A DNA stretch of 64,000 bases from Anaerolineae bacterium (GCA_022823945.1 JAJEBK010000022.1:124001-188000); one strand, 5' to 3'; counted from the first letter of the stretch, positions 16,337 through 27,380 are shown. Numbers and translations: made by a program. Notes: a model not told the origin generated them from the letters alone.

Positions 16337-17287
16337 ATGCCACGCCAGACGATTATCTGCGTTACGCCCAATGTCGCGCTAGACCGCACCATGGTCGTGC
16401 CCGATTTTGCCATCGGGCGCATCTCGCGCATCCGCGGCGCGATCGCGGTGCCAGGCGGCAAGGGCTTGAATGTGCTGCGCGCGGTAGAGATTCTGGGCGG
16501 GCGGACGCTGGCCATGGGCTTGCTGGGCGGGCATACCGGGCGCATGGTTGCGGCAATGGTGGCGGAAGGTGGATATTCTGCGCAATGGACGCGCTTCGCT
16601 GGTGAGACGCGCACCTGCACCATCATTGCCAATCAAGAAGGCGTCTCGACAGTCATCAACGAGTCAGGCAGGATCGAACCCGGCGATTGGCAGGCTTTGG
16701 CTGATGACATCGTCGCGGCCGCCGCGAACGATGACACCGCAGCGGTCTGTCTCTGTGGCAGCCTGCCCGATGGCGCGCCAGACGAGGCGCCGGTCCGGCT
16801 AATTTCACGAATCAATGCCTTGGGCGTGCCGGTTTGGGTGGACAGCAGCGGGCTTTGGCTCGCCAATGCCATCCCCGCCAAACCGTATGCCATCAAGATC
16901 AACAGCGAAGAATTCGCGGCTGCCTTGGGCGAGGATTTGCCTGCCAGGCGGGACATCATCAACGCGGCGCGCAAACTGGTGCGGGGCGGGATACAACTCG
17001 TCATCATTTCGCTGGGCGCTGCTGGAGCGCTGCTCATCACGAACGAGCTGGTTGCGCAGGCTGTGCCGCCAGCGATTCAGCCGGTCGATCCTATCGCCAG
17101 CGGAGATTGTCTGCATGCGGGCGTGGTTGCAGCGCTGGCAGCTGGGGCTACTCCAGAACAAGCGCTGCGGCAGGGCGTGGCGGCCGGCACGGTCAATGCG
17201 CTGTATGCCGGTGGCGCGCAATTCCCCTACAACCACTACCAGCAAATCCTGGCGCAGACGCGATTGAACATTTTACAAAATGTTTAA
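16337..17287 (+). CDS. PfkB-family sugar kinase (1-phosphofructokinase / tagatose-6-phosphate kinase-like)
   Basis: Sugar kinase of 316 residues of the PfkB family. The N-terminal signature PGGKGLNVLRA (39-49) and the opening TPNVALDRT are those of the LacC/FruK branch, which phosphorylates fructose 1-phosphate or tagatose 6-phosphate. The C-terminal signature carries the catalytic aspartate in DPIASGDCLHAGV (around 252-264); usual members have GAGD or GSGD, so ASGD is a mild variant. No PTS or sugar-transport gene is adjacent, so the substrate is uncertain. The start at 16337 has AGAGG upstream; an ATG 18 bases earlier does not. Confidence 0.8.
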   Translation: MPRQTIICVTPNVALDRTMVVPDFAIGRISRIRGAIAVPGGKGLNVLRAVEILGGRTLAMGLLGGHTGRMVAAMVAEGGYSAQWTRFAGETRTCTIIANQEGVSTVINESGRIEPGDWQALADDIVAAAANDDTAAVCLCGSLPDGAPDEAPVRLISRINALGVPVWVDSSGLWLANAIPAKPYAIKINSEEFAAALGEDLPARRDIINAARKLVRGGIQLVIISLGAAGALLITNELVAQAVPPAIQPVDPIASGDCLHAGVVAALAAGATPEQALRQGVAAGTVNALYAGGAQFPYNHYQQILAQTRLNILQNV

Positions 17288-17376
17288 GCTCTTCCAATAG
17301 ATTTCTTATACAACGCGCCTAGACTCTTGTGTCGAGATTTTGTGGGCGCGCCAAGCGGACCGAAAGGAGCGGCCTG

Positions 17377-18291
17377 TTGATTCATGTTCAGCATATCTCC
17401 AAGTCCTATGGCGATATCGCGGCGCTGCGCGGCGTCAGTTTTCATATCCAGCCGGGCGAGATCGTTGGCTTGCTGGGACCAAACGGCGCGGGCAAATCCA
17501 CCGCTATCAAGATCATCACCGGCTTCCTGCATCCAGACGAAGGCGCAGTGGAGATCGATGGGCACAATGTATTGACCCAACTGCGCGCTGTGCAAGCCAA
17601 AATCGGCTATTTGTCGGAGAATACGCCGTTATATCCCGAGCTTTCTGTGCAAGGCTATTTACAGTTGGCCGCTCGTTTGCGCAGCTTGCCAAAGGCAGAC
17701 TTGCCGCGTCTGCTTTCGGCGGCGGTATATGGCACCGGCTTGCAGGAGTATTTGACGCGTCCGATCGCCTCATTGAGCAAGGGTTTGCGGCAGCGGCTTG
17801 GCTTGGCGCAGGCTATCTTGCACGAGCCGCGCTTTTTGATCCTGGATGAGCCCACGGTCGGGCTAGACCCCACGCAGATCGTCGAGATCCGCGCTTTGAT
17901 CAAGTCTTTGGCGCAGCAGAGCACGATCCTGTTTTCTTCGCATATCTTGTCGGAAGTCGAGGCCATCTGCGACCGCGTCATCATCATCATCAATGGCGAG
18001 CTGCGAGCCGACCAAAGCCTGCGCGCCCTCGGCCAAAGCAACGACGCCACCCTGGTCTTGCAAAGCGAGCCCGAGGGCGTGGCCGAGGCGCTGGGGTCGC
18101 TGGCTGGCATCGCCCAGGCGCAGCCGGCGCAATCGGCCGATGGCTATCCAGCCTGGCGCATCAGCGGCAGCAGCGATATTACGCCGGCCATCTTCGAGCT
18201 GGCGCGTCAACACAACTGGGCGCTGCGCGAGCTGCGGCGCGATACTGTTACGCTGGAATCCTTCTTCAATCAATTGGCGACAACTGCATAG
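17377..18291 (+). CDS. ABC transporter ATP-binding protein (GldA-like)
   Basis: ATPase of 304 residues. Walker A GPNGAGKST is at 34-42, the ABC signature is the SLSKGLRQR variant, and Walker B with the D-loop reads ILDEPTVGLDP; the switch histidine is in SSHILSEVE. A domain of about 90 residues follows the nucleotide-binding part. A TTG start at 17377 is favoured because AAGGAG lies seven bases upstream and the family begins there. It is followed ten bases later by the permease/GldG fusion, and then by a DUF4340 protein, a gene trio related to the gliding/secretion ABC modules GldA-GldF-GldG. Confidence 0.88.
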   Translation: MIHVQHISKSYGDIAALRGVSFHIQPGEIVGLLGPNGAGKSTAIKIITGFLHPDEGAVEIDGHNVLTQLRAVQAKIGYLSENTPLYPELSVQGYLQLAARLRSLPKADLPRLLSAAVYGTGLQEYLTRPIASLSKGLRQRLGLAQAILHEPRFLILDEPTVGLDPTQIVEIRALIKSLAQQSTILFSSHILSEVEAICDRVIIIINGELRADQSLRALGQSNDATLVLQSEPEGVAEALGSLAGIAQAQPAQSADGYPAWRISGSSDITPAIFELARQHNWALRELRRDTVTLESFFNQLATTA

Positions 18292-18301
18292 GGAGGCTGC
18301 C

Positions 18302-21178
18302 ATGAACAAGCTGCTGGCTGTCGCCGGTAAGGAGCTGCGCCTGTATTTTGGCTCGCCAATGGCGCTAATTTTCGTCGGCGTCTTTCTGGTCTTGACGCTC
18401 TTCGTATTCTTCTGGGTCGACAGCTTTTTCGCGCGGGGCATTGCCGATGTGCGGGCGCTGTTTGAATGGATGCCGCTGCTGATGATCTTGCTGGTGGCCG
18501 CGCAAACCATGCATCAGTGGAGCCGCGAAGAAGAAAGCGGCAACCTGCAAACCTTGCTGACCATGCCCGTGCGCTTGAGCGAGCTGGTGGCTGGCAAGTT
18601 CTTATCGGCGCTGGCGTTGGTGGCGGTGGCATTGGGCTTGACATTCTTTTTGCCTTTCACGGTGGCATCGCTGGGCAACCTGGATTGGGGGCCTGTCATC
18701 GGCGGCTATCTGGCGGCGCTGCTTTTGGCATCCAGCTATATCGCCATCGGCTTGTTCGTCTCGTCACGCACCGACAATCAACTGGTTGCGCTGATCGGCA
18801 CGGTGGTCATCTGCGGCGCATTTCAAGCGGTCGGCTCGCCTGTCATCACCGACTTTTTTGGCGCGACAGCTGGCGATCTGCTGCGGCAATTTGGCACGGG
18901 CAGCCGCTTCGAGAGCATCGAGCGCGGCGTCATCGACTTCCGCGACCTGGCTTATTATCTGTCGCTGACGATCTTCTTCCTCGCGCTGAATGTGCTGTCG
19001 CTGGACAGCAAGCGCTGGAGCACGGGCGCGCACTTGCGAGCGCATCGACTTAACGCCCGGCTGGGCATCGCTTTGGTCGGCTTGAACCTGTTGGCGCTGA
19101 ACTTGTTGATCGCCCCCGCCAGCTTCGCCCGCCTTGATTTGACTCAGCACCGCGAATACAGCTTGTCCGATGTAACTGCCAATCTGCTGACTGGCTTGCA
19201 AGAGCCGCTGCTGGTACGCGGCTACTTCAGCGAAGACAGCCATCCCGCCCTCGCGCCGCTCGTCCCGCGAATCAAAGATACCCTGCGCGAATATGAGCTG
19301 CTTTCGCGCGGCAAGCTGCAGCTGGAATTCATCGACCCGCTGACCAATCCCGAACTTGAGCGCGAGGCGACGCAGATCTATGGTATCCGCCCCACGCCCC
19401 TGCAAGTCAATGAGCGCGGCGGCGTTTCGCTCGTCAATGTCTACTTTGATGTGCTGATTGCTTATGGCGACCAGGTAGCAGCGCTCAACTTCTCTGATTT
19501 GATCGAATTTCAGGACACGGCTATGGGCGCGGAGGTGCGGCTGCGCAACCTGGAATATGACTTGACCAGCGCCATCCAGCGGGTGGTATTTGGCTTCCAG
19601 AGCCTGGACGCGGCGTTCGCCTCGCTCGACCAACCAGCGCGACTGACCCTCTATTATTCGTCCGCAACACTGCCGCCAATGATGCAAGATGTCAGCCAGA
19701 CCATGCAGGATGTCAGCCAGGAGTTGGCCGCCGACAATCCCGACAAGCTGACGCTGGAACTCATCGACATGTCATCTGCCGAAGCGAGCATCAGCGAACA
19801 GGAGCTCTTTGAGCGCTATCAGATCCAGCCAGTCGCGGCAAGCTTCTTCGCCGAAGAGACCTTTTACCTGCACCTGGTCATCGAAGCCGCCGGCGAAATC
19901 CAGGTCATTTATCCGGCCGGCGCCTTGAGCCAGGTGGAGATTCGCAACGCTATCGAGGCTTCCTTAAAACGGTCGTCTTCGGGATTCCTGCAAGTCATCG
20001 GCTTGTGGACGCCACCCGCCAGCGCGCCCGACCAGTTTGGACAGCAACTGCCCAGCTTGCAGCAATACGCCATCCTGGAAGATGTGCTGCGTGAGTCATA
20101 CGAAGTGCGCAGGCTGACGCTGGATGATGGCGAGATTCCCGCTTCCATCGATGTGTTGATCCTGCTGGCGCCGCACAGCCTGAGCGACTTGCAACGGTAT
20201 GCCATCGACCAGTACCTGATGCGCGGCGGCGCGGTCATTGTGGCGGCGGGGCAATACCGACTGGGCATCGACCCCTACAGCGGCGCGCTGCTGCTCGACC
20301 CCAACGAAGCTGGACTTTTGGACATGCTAGCCAGCTATGGCGTCCGCATCGGCGATACCCTGGTCATGGATTGGCAGAATGCGCCCTTCCCCCAGCAGGT
20401 GCAGCGCGACCTGGGCGGCATGCTCGTAACCGAGATCGTCGAGCTCCCCTATCCATACTTCGTGGATGTGCGCGGGGATGGATTGCATGCCGAAAGCGCC
20501 ATCGTCAACAGCCTGCCTCTGCTGACTGTGCCCTGGGCGTCGCCCGTCACAATTGATGCTGCGCGGCTGGACGAAACGCGCGCAAACACCTTGATCTGGT
20601 CCAGCGACAGTGCCTGGCTGACGACAGAATCCAACCCGCAGCCCGACCTGGAAATGTATCCCGATTTGGGCTTCCCGGTCGGTGATGAGTTGGGGCGTTT
20701 CCCGTTGGCGGTGAGCGCAACCGGCGCATTCGACAGCTATTTCATCGACAAGCCCTCGCCATTTGCGGCGCTCGAGGGCGAAACTGGCGAGGTTCCCGAC
20801 ACCATCGGTTTGATCGAGCGCTCGCCCGACAGCGCCCAGCTCATCGTCTTGGGCAGCAGCGAATTCGTCAATGACAATGTCTATCAGATCGCATCGAACT
20901 TCGGCGGCGACCGCTTCTTCAGCAACTTGCAGCTAATCTCCAACGCCATTGACTCGTTCACAGAAGACGCGTCGCTGGCGTCCATCCGCAGCCGTGGCAG
21001 TGTGGCGCGCATCTTGCCGCCCATCAGCGAAAGCGCGCAGAACCAGTGGGCGCTGTTCAATTACGCGGTTGCGCTCATCGGTTTGTTGGCGATCGGCATG
21101 GTCTGGCAAGTCCAGCGCCGCAGTGAAAAGCCGCTGCAGTTACCGCCGCCAGAAAGCAGTCACGGAGGTGCGGAATGA
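18302..21178 (+). CDS. Fused ABC-2 permease and GldG-like protein
   Basis: Protein of 958 residues. The first 250 or so form an ABC-2-type permease with six membrane spans and the typical EEESGNLQTLLTMPVRLSE motif between the second and third. After a seventh membrane span comes a large extracytoplasmic region of about 620 residues of the GldG / IFT52-like type (EYSLSDVT near its start, then IDPLTNPE and VGIRP-type segments), closed by a last membrane span and a short basic tail. In Bacteroidota GldF and GldG are separate chains. GGGAGG lies just before the ATG. It is co-transcribed with the ATPase and overlaps the DUF4340 gene by ATGA. Substrate unknown. Confidence 0.85.
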   Translation: MNKLLAVAGKELRLYFGSPMALIFVGVFLVLTLFVFFWVDSFFARGIADVRALFEWMPLLMILLVAAQTMHQWSREEESGNLQTLLTMPVRLSELVAGKFLSALALVAVALGLTFFLPFTVASLGNLDWGPVIGGYLAALLLASSYIAIGLFVSSRTDNQLVALIGTVVICGAFQAVGSPVITDFFGATAGDLLRQFGTGSRFESIERGVIDFRDLAYYLSLTIFFLALNVLSLDSKRWSTGAHLRAHRLNARLGIALVGLNLLALNLLIAPASFARLDLTQHREYSLSDVTANLLTGLQEPLLVRGYFSEDSHPALAPLVPRIKDTLREYELLSRGKLQLEFIDPLTNPELEREATQIYGIRPTPLQVNERGGVSLVNVYFDVLIAYGDQVAALNFSDLIEFQDTAMGAEVRLRNLEYDLTSAIQRVVFGFQSLDAAFASLDQPARLTLYYSSATLPPMMQDVSQTMQDVSQELAADNPDKLTLELIDMSSAEASISEQELFERYQIQPVAASFFAEETFYLHLVIEAAGEIQVIYPAGALSQVEIRNAIEASLKRSSSGFLQVIGLWTPPASAPDQFGQQLPSLQQYAILEDVLRESYEVRRLTLDDGEIPASIDVLILLAPHSLSDLQRYAIDQYLMRGGAVIVAAGQYRLGIDPYSGALLLDPNEAGLLDMLASYGVRIGDTLVMDWQNAPFPQQVQRDLGGMLVTEIVELPYPYFVDVRGDGLHAESAIVNSLPLLTVPWASPVTIDAARLDETRANTLIWSSDSAWLTTESNPQPDLEMYPDLGFPVGDELGRFPLAVSATGAFDSYFIDKPSPFAALEGETGEVPDTIGLIERSPDSAQLIVLGSSEFVNDNVYQIASNFGGDRFFSNLQLISNAIDSFTEDASLASIRSRGSVARILPPISESAQNQWALFNYAVALIGLLAIGMVWQVQRRSEKPLQLPPPESSHGGAE

Positions 21179-22209
21179 TCAGCCGCAGCAATGTCCTTCT
21201 CGCCAGTTTGCTCATCGCGCAGATTGTGCTGTTGGCGTTTTCGGTTGTGACCAGCGGGGGCGCAGAATCGCGGGCGATAGAGCCGCTTGTCGCGGGCATC
21301 AGCGCGTCCGAAACCGAGCGCATGACAATCACCACATCGCCCGATGACGCGGTGACTTTCATGCGAAAAGCCGGCGGCTGGGTTCTGCCCGATGCGGACG
21401 ACTTCCCTGTGGATGGCGAGAAAATGGACGAGCTGCTGGACAAGCTCCTGGCTTTGGATACGCGGCGACTGGTGGCTTCAAACCCCGTCAATTTCGCGCG
21501 GCTCGAGGTCAAGTCTGACGACTATCGGCGACGCATAGAGCTGAGCGGCGGCAACGCCAGCGCGATTATCTATCTGGGTGGCAGTGGCGGAGTCGATACC
21601 GTCTATGCCCGGCGCGCCGGCGAAAACCAGGTCTACCTGGGTCGCGGATTGAATTCGTGGGAGCTGTCGACGCAGATCGCCACTTGGGTCGATGCCAACT
21701 ATGTCAACATCGCGCAGGCCGATGTGCGACAGATCCGCGTGCGCAATGCCCAGGGCGATTTCACCCTGCTGCGCGATGACGAAAGCTGGACCTACACGGA
21801 TTTGCGCGAAGGTGAATTGTTGGAAGACACGAAGATCCCGGGCATTTTGCGCAACGCCGCTTCCATACGCCTGGTCGAGCCGCTGGGAGCGTCTGCAATG
21901 GACGACTATGGCTTGGCAGAGGAGAGCGTCTCGGTGGAAGTGCGCTATCGGCAGCTGCTAGAAACGGCAGCAAATGAAGAGGCGGGCTCCACTGATGAAG
22001 TTGTCGATGACCAGGCAGCCGAGCCGCAATACAGCGAAGAGATGTTGACGCTGGCATTTGGCGCGGCTCTGGAAGGTGGGGACATCGTCTTGAAATCCAG
22101 CCAAAGCGACTACTTCGTCTCGGTGCGCGAAACAACCTACCAGGTCTTTGCTGAGCTGAGCCGCGATGACCTGGTAAAACTGCCGGAAAGCGACGCTGGC
22201 GGAGAGTAA
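21175..22209 (+). CDS. DUF4340 domain-containing protein
   Basis: Protein of 344 residues with an N-terminal membrane anchor (residues 7-26) and a long extracytoplasmic part. The short repeated beta motifs around WVLPDADDFPVDGEKMDELL and, later, WTYTDL are typical of DUF4340, which is commonly found next to GldG-like ABC permeases. A low-complexity acidic stretch near residues 264-282 separates the last strands. It overlaps the permease gene by four bases, so the three proteins probably form one membrane complex. Confidence 0.8.
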   Translation: MISRSNVLLASLLIAQIVLLAFSVVTSGGAESRAIEPLVAGISASETERMTITTSPDDAVTFMRKAGGWVLPDADDFPVDGEKMDELLDKLLALDTRRLVASNPVNFARLEVKSDDYRRRIELSGGNASAIIYLGGSGGVDTVYARRAGENQVYLGRGLNSWELSTQIATWVDANYVNIAQADVRQIRVRNAQGDFTLLRDDESWTYTDLREGELLEDTKIPGILRNAASIRLVEPLGASAMDDYGLAEESVSVEVRYRQLLETAANEEAGSTDEVVDDQAAEPQYSEEMLTLAFGAALEGGDIVLKSSQSDYFVSVRETTYQVFAELSRDDLVKLPESDAGGE

Positions 22210-22238
22210 GCTCGACTCGCTCGCCAGCTTTGCCGCCC

Positions 22239-22268
22239 TTACGCAGTTTATGCCTGTCCGCCTATAAT
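22239..22268 (+). promoter_or_regulatory. Possible promoter of glyQS
   Basis: A perfect TATAAT (22263-22268) lies 39 bases before the chosen glyQS start. The -35 region at 18 bases, TTACGC, matches poorly, so this is supported mainly by the -10 box and by its place in the only gap before glyQS. Confidence 0.35.
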
Positions 22269-22306
22269 GCTGCGTCATGACACGGACTGGGAACGCGGGA
22301 GCATCC

Positions 22307-25300
22307 ATGCCCTTGACCTTTCAGCAAGCTATCTTGAAGCTGCACGAATACTGGGCTGCGCAAGACTGTCTGATTTGGGAGCCGTATAATTTGCAGGTTG
22401 GCGCTGGCACGGGCAACCCTGCCACCACCCTGCGCGTGCTCGGCCCCGAACCGTGGCGCGTGGCCTATGTCGAGCCATCTGTGCGCCCCGACGATGGCCG
22501 CTTCGGCGAAAATCCCAACCGCATGCAGAAGTACTATCAATACCAGGTCATCCTCAAGCCTGACCCTGGCAATCCGCAGGAGCTCTATCTGGAATCGCTG
22601 TCTGCGCTGGGCATCAACCCGCGCGAGCACGATATCCGCTTCGTCGAAGACAACTGGGAGTCGCCGGCTTTGGGGGCTTGGGGACTGGGCTGGGAAGTCT
22701 GGCTGGATGGGCAGGAGATCACGCAGTTCACCTATTTTCAGCAGGCGGGCGGGCAGACCCTCGATCCTGTCAGCGTAGAAATCACCTATGGTATTGAGCG
22801 CATCGTGCTGGCGCTGCAAGGGGCAGACACCGCCTGGTCGATTGACTGGCTGGACGGAGTCAGTTATGGCGATGTGATGTTCAGCGACGAGGTCGAACAC
22901 TGCCGCTATTATTTTGATGTCGCCGATGTCGATGCGCTGCGCACGGTTTTCAAGGTCTACGAACGCGAATATGCGCGGGCGCTGGAAGGCGATGCGCTGA
23001 TCGCTGCCTACGATTATGTACTCAAGTGCAGCCACCTCTTCAATGTGCTGGATACGCGCGGCGCGGTCGGCGTTACAGAACGCGCCAATTACTTCCGCCG
23101 CATGCGCGAAATGACGCGCCATATCGCCGCGGAATACATCGCCCGGCGCGCCCAACTGGGGCATCCGCTGATGAAGATGAGCGAGCGCTGGCGTGGCGCG
23201 CCTGTGCAAGCCTTGCCCGCCATGCCCGAGCCGCCCAGCGAAGCAGCTGACTTCTTGCTGGAAATCGGCGTGGAAGAAATGCCAGCGGCCGATGTCGAAA
23301 ATGCCACCCAGCAAGCGCGTATAGCCGCCCCAGCCCTCTTTGACGAGCTGCGCCTGGAGCATGCGGGCATCGAGGTTCATGCTACCCCGCGGCGCATTGT
23401 CGTGCATGCGCGCGATGTGATGCCGCGGCAGCTTGATGCAGAATCTGTGGCCAAGGGTCCGCCAGCCGACCGCGCTTATGATGCAGACGGGCGGCCGACT
23501 CGCGCCGCGCTGGGTTTTGCGCGTGGCAAGGGTGTCGCCGTAGAAGACCTGCGCATTGAAGACAGGGACGGTGGCCGCTATGTAACGGCGCTGGTGCGCA
23601 CCGCTGGCCGGCCCGCGACAGAAGTCCTGGCCGAGGCGCTGCCGGGATTCATCGCTGATTTGCGCTTTCCCAAGTCCATGCGCTGGAACGATAGCGGCGT
23701 GGTTTTCTCCCGTCCCATACGCTGGCTGGTCGCGCTATATGGCGGGGCGGACATCCCCTGCGCCTATGCCGGCATCGCCAGCCGACCAGCGACGCGCGGA
23801 TTGCGACCGTATGGCTCGCCGACTGCCGAACTGACCGACGTCCGCTCGTATCAGCGGTTCTGCGTTGAGCAGGGCATCTTGCTTGATGTGGCGCAGCGCA
23901 AGGCGGTCATCCGCGAACAAGTGGACGCCCTCGCGGCTAAAGTCGGCGGTAACGTTGCGGCTGATGACGATCTGTTGGGGGAAGTGGCGAATCTGGTCGA
24001 AGCGCCGAGGGCATTCCGTGGTGAATTTGAAAGCGACTTCCTGGACTTGCCGCGCGATGTGCTGGTGACCGTCATGCGCAAACACCAGCGCTACTTCGCG
24101 GTCGAGGATGTGGACGGGCGGCTTTTGCCATATTTCATCGGCGTGCGCAATGGCGACAGCCAGCATCTGGACAAAGTGATCCTGGGCAACGAGCAGGTAA
24201 TCCGCGCCCGCTTTTCCGATGCCCGCTTTTTCTACACTGCCGATACAGCCAAGCCGCTGGCCGAGCAGTTGCCGCGCCTGGACACATTAACTTTCCAGGC
24301 CGAACTGGGCTCCATGCGCCAGAAAAATGACCGCGTGGCCGCATGTGTCCATGATCTAGGCGCTCTGCTTGGATTTGAGGAATCTGATATAAGAATTGCG
24401 CACGAGGCTGCACAGATCGCCAAAGCCGATCTGGCCACCAGCATGGTGGTGGAGATGACATCATTGCAGGGCGTGATGGGCAGAGAATATGCCTTGCGCG
24501 AGGGCATCGACGTAGCTGTTGCCCAGGCGATCTTCGAGCATTGGCTGCCGCGCGGGGCGGGGGACAGGCTGCCGACGAGCGATGCCGGGCGTCTGTTGGC
24601 GCTGGCGGACAAACTGGACAGCCTGGTCGGTTTGTTTGCGGTGGGCTTAGCACCAAAATCAACCTCCGACCCCTATGGCTTGCGGCGCAGCGCATTGGGC
24701 ATCATTCAAATCTTGCTCGAACGGTCGCTTCGGGTTGACCTGCGCGAGATGATCAATCTGGTGGCGCTTGCACAGCCTGTTCCCGTCAGCGACGAAGCGC
24801 AGGCGCAAATCTTCGACTTTGCGCGCCGGCGTTTTGACAACTGGCTGAACGACGAATTCGACTATCCGCGCGATGTCATCAATGCTGTGCTGGCCGAGCA
24901 AGCGCACAACCCGTCAGACGCGCTGGCTGGCATTGAGACGCTGGCTACTTGGGTCGCGCGCGAGGAATGGGAGGCCATCCTGGATGGTTTCGCCCGCTGT
25001 GTCCGCATCACTCGCAAGGAAGCGCCGCAGTTGTTCGACCCTGCGCTGCTGGACGAACAATATGAAAAAGCGCTGTGGGCTGTCGTCCAGGACTCGACTG
25101 TCGATAATCTGCGCCCGGGCGATGTAGCGGGCTTCCTGGCGGCATTCGAAACGATGGTGCCTGCGGTTACAGATTTCTTCGATCATGTTCTGGTGCATGC
25201 CGAAGACATTTCGCTGCGCCGCAACCGCATCGCCTTGCTGCAACGCATCAGTCGCATGCAGGCCGGACGAGCGGATTTGAGCTTGCTGGCAGATTTCTAA
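22307..25300 (+). CDS. glyQS: Glycyl-tRNA synthetase, alpha and beta chains fused
   Basis: Single chain of 997 residues that charges tRNA-Gly. Residues 1-300 match the catalytic alpha subunit ([48 protein letters not shown]). After a short proline-containing linker the beta subunit starts near residue 315 with [12 protein letters not shown] and ends with the anticodon-binding region. In most bacteria with this enzyme type glyQ and glyS are separate genes. The start at 22307 has GGGAG upstream and the correct N-terminus; an ATG ten codons earlier is possible. It is followed by dnaG with its own promoter. Confidence 0.95.
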   Translation: MPLTFQQAILKLHEYWAAQDCLIWEPYNLQVGAGTGNPATTLRVLGPEPWRVAYVEPSVRPDDGRFGENPNRMQKYYQYQVILKPDPGNPQELYLESLSALGINPREHDIRFVEDNWESPALGAWGLGWEVWLDGQEITQFTYFQQAGGQTLDPVSVEITYGIERIVLALQGADTAWSIDWLDGVSYGDVMFSDEVEHCRYYFDVADVDALRTVFKVYEREYARALEGDALIAAYDYVLKCSHLFNVLDTRGAVGVTERANYFRRMREMTRHIAAEYIARRAQLGHPLMKMSERWRGAPVQALPAMPEPPSEAADFLLEIGVEEMPAADVENATQQARIAAPALFDELRLEHAGIEVHATPRRIVVHARDVMPRQLDAESVAKGPPADRAYDADGRPTRAALGFARGKGVAVEDLRIEDRDGGRYVTALVRTAGRPATEVLAEALPGFIADLRFPKSMRWNDSGVVFSRPIRWLVALYGGADIPCAYAGIASRPATRGLRPYGSPTAELTDVRSYQRFCVEQGILLDVAQRKAVIREQVDALAAKVGGNVAADDDLLGEVANLVEAPRAFRGEFESDFLDLPRDVLVTVMRKHQRYFAVEDVDGRLLPYFIGVRNGDSQHLDKVILGNEQVIRARFSDARFFYTADTAKPLAEQLPRLDTLTFQAELGSMRQKNDRVAACVHDLGALLGFEESDIRIAHEAAQIAKADLATSMVVEMTSLQGVMGREYALREGIDVAVAQAIFEHWLPRGAGDRLPTSDAGRLLALADKLDSLVGLFAVGLAPKSTSDPYGLRRSALGIIQILLERSLRVDLREMINLVALAQPVPVSDEAQAQIFDFARRRFDNWLNDEFDYPRDVINAVLAEQAHNPSDALAGIETLATWVAREEWEAILDGFARCVRITRKEAPQLFDPALLDEQYEKALWAVVQDSTVDNLRPGDVAGFLAAFETMVPAVTDFFDHVLVHAEDISLRRNRIALLQRISRMQAGRADLSLLADF

Positions 25301-25314
25301 CGCTGCGCCAAAAG

Positions 25315-25343
25315 TTGCGAGGCTGCGTCTCGCTCAATATACT
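25315..25343 (+). promoter_or_regulatory. Predicted promoter of dnaG-rpoD
   Basis: TTGCGA (25315-25320), a 17-base spacer and TATACT (25338-25343), 30 bases before the dnaG start. It lies in the 73-base gap after glyQS. Confidence 0.6.
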
Positions 25344-25373
25344 AAACGCCAACTGAATCGTGGAAGAATCCCT

Positions 25374-27380
25374 ATGTCGGCCACCGACGACATCAAGGCT
25401 CGCATCGATATCGTCAGTTATGTGCAGCGCTATGTGCCCAGCCTGAAGAAATCCGGGCGCAACTACAAAGCCTGCTGCCCTTTCCATAATGAAAAGACGC
25501 CGTCCTTCGTTGTTAACCCCGAACGCGGCACCTGGCACTGCTTTGGCGCATGCGCAGAAGGCGGCGATATCTTCACTTTCGCCCAAAAGGTCAACGGCTG
25601 GGATTTCAAAGAGGCGCTGCGTGAGCTGGCTCTGCAGGCCGGCGTGCAACTGCGCGCGCAGACTCCGCAGCAAAAAGATGAGGACGAAAGACTGGAGCGG
25701 CTGCGTGGCCTGCTGGCGACCGCTGCTGACTATTATCATCGGCGCTTGCAGCAAGCCGATGCCCAGCCCGTCCGCGACTACATCTTCGCCGGGCGCGGCT
25801 TGCACGACGCAACAGTCAGCCGCTTCCAACTGGGTTATGCCCCGCCGGGTTGGGACTTCATGCTGAATGCGCTGCGAGGCTTGGGCTACAGCGATGAAGA
25901 GATCGTTGAAGTTGGCTTGGCAGCGCGCAATGAACGCGGGCGGATTTATGATCGATTTCGCAATCGCCTGCTGATCCCCATTCATGACCCGCGCGGACGG
26001 GTGGTGGGTTTTGGCGGACGCGCGCTCGACCCCGATGACAACATCAAGTACATCAACTCGCCACAGACGTCGCTTTTCGACAAGAGTCGACTGTTGTTTG
26101 GGCTGGATTCGGCGCGCCGGGCAATCCGCGACTCGGGCAGAGCGGTCGTTGTCGAAGGCTATTTTGATGTTATACAGGCGCACCAGGCGGGGCATCACAA
26201 TGTGGTCGCGCAGATGGGCACTTCGATGACCGAAGCGCAGTTGCGATTGCTTTCGCCTCGACTCGCCAAGCGCGTCGTTTTGGCGCTGGATACAGACGAG
26301 GCCGGCATCAACGCCACTCGCCGCAGCCTGGAAATGGCTCGGGGCATGCTCGAGCGCGATTATGCTGGCAAGCTGTCGGTCGATATTCGCATCTTGCAGG
26401 TGCCGGCTGGCAAAGACCCGGATGACTTCTTGCGCGAATCGCCGACCGATTGGCACGCGCTGCTGGAAAGCGCCCAGTCTGTTGCCGACTTTGTCATTGA
26501 GCTGGAGACGGCGCGCTTGAGCCCTGATAGCAGCCTGCTGGACAAACAAGCTGTCGCGCAGCCGATTTTGCCCATCTTGCTGGCATCGGAAAACGACCTT
26601 CTGCGGCAAGACAACATCCAGAAACTCGCTCGCCGCTTGCGCATCAGGGAAAGCGAATTGCTGGCTTGGGCAAAAGCAATCGCGCCTGCCAGCTCGCCAA
26701 CGCCGGCGCATCCGCCCGACCTGCCGCCGGAATACTTCGATGCCGAATATGCTGCGCCGCCTCCTGATATCGCCCAGCCCGAACCAGGCAAACATCTACG
26801 CCAGGGCTCCTTGCGTGCCGCTGAGGGCCATTGCCTCGGCCTTTTGTTGCGCAACCCGCATCTGCTCGCTCAGGTCAACCGCAAATTGCGCGAATTGGCT
26901 GGCGATGACCAATTGCTGCAAAGTGGACCGCTGCGCGAGCTGGGCGCCGACGATTTCAGCAGCAGCCGGTATCGCGCCTTGATGATCCACCTGCAAGAGT
27001 CGCTGCAGCAGGATGACCTTGAGCCGCTGGATTTTCTGGCGCGCAGCATCGATGCAGAACTGCATGATGAGCTTGCCGAGCTGCTGCGGGAAGAGCGTGT
27101 CGTGCTTTCACAATCGCTGCGGGGCAACTTTCAGGTCGATTTGCACGATATAGTAAAGAGTCGCCGGCCCGCGCAGCGACCAGGGCGCGATCTGCTCACT
27201 GAATTGATCAGCCGGGCGCTGCAGTTGCGCCAGGAACGCTTGACCAACGAACGGGTGGATATGCAGTACTTGCAAGAAGAAGCGCAGACTGAAGCGGACA
27301 GGCAGCTGGACGACCGCCTCGCCATAGATGTCAGGCTGTCTGTATTGGCAAAGGCGCGCATTGATCTGGCGGTCGGCTGA
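25374..27380 (+). CDS. dnaG: DNA primase
   Basis: Primase of 668 residues that makes RNA primers at the replication fork. The N-terminal zinc-binding domain has CPFHNEKTPSF and then CFGACAEGGD, with one more residue than usual between the last two cysteines. The TOPRIM core shows VVEGYFDVI and the metal-binding ALDTDEAG. A C-terminal helical part should bind the helicase. GGAAGA precedes the start. The order dnaG-rpoD is the classical macromolecular-synthesis operon, here without rpsU. Confidence 0.95.
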   Translation: MSATDDIKARIDIVSYVQRYVPSLKKSGRNYKACCPFHNEKTPSFVVNPERGTWHCFGACAEGGDIFTFAQKVNGWDFKEALRELALQAGVQLRAQTPQQKDEDERLERLRGLLATAADYYHRRLQQADAQPVRDYIFAGRGLHDATVSRFQLGYAPPGWDFMLNALRGLGYSDEEIVEVGLAARNERGRIYDRFRNRLLIPIHDPRGRVVGFGGRALDPDDNIKYINSPQTSLFDKSRLLFGLDSARRAIRDSGRAVVVEGYFDVIQAHQAGHHNVVAQMGTSMTEAQLRLLSPRLAKRVVLALDTDEAGINATRRSLEMARGMLERDYAGKLSVDIRILQVPAGKDPDDFLRESPTDWHALLESAQSVADFVIELETARLSPDSSLLDKQAVAQPILPILLASENDLLRQDNIQKLARRLRIRESELLAWAKAIAPASSPTPAHPPDLPPEYFDAEYAAPPPDIAQPEPGKHLRQGSLRAAEGHCLGLLLRNPHLLAQVNRKLRELAGDDQLLQSGPLRELGADDFSSSRYRALMIHLQESLQQDDLEPLDFLARSIDAELHDELAELLREERVVLSQSLRGNFQVDLHDIVKSRRPAQRPGRDLLTELISRALQLRQERLTNERVDMQYLQEEAQTEADRQLDDRLAIDVRLSVLAKARIDLAVG

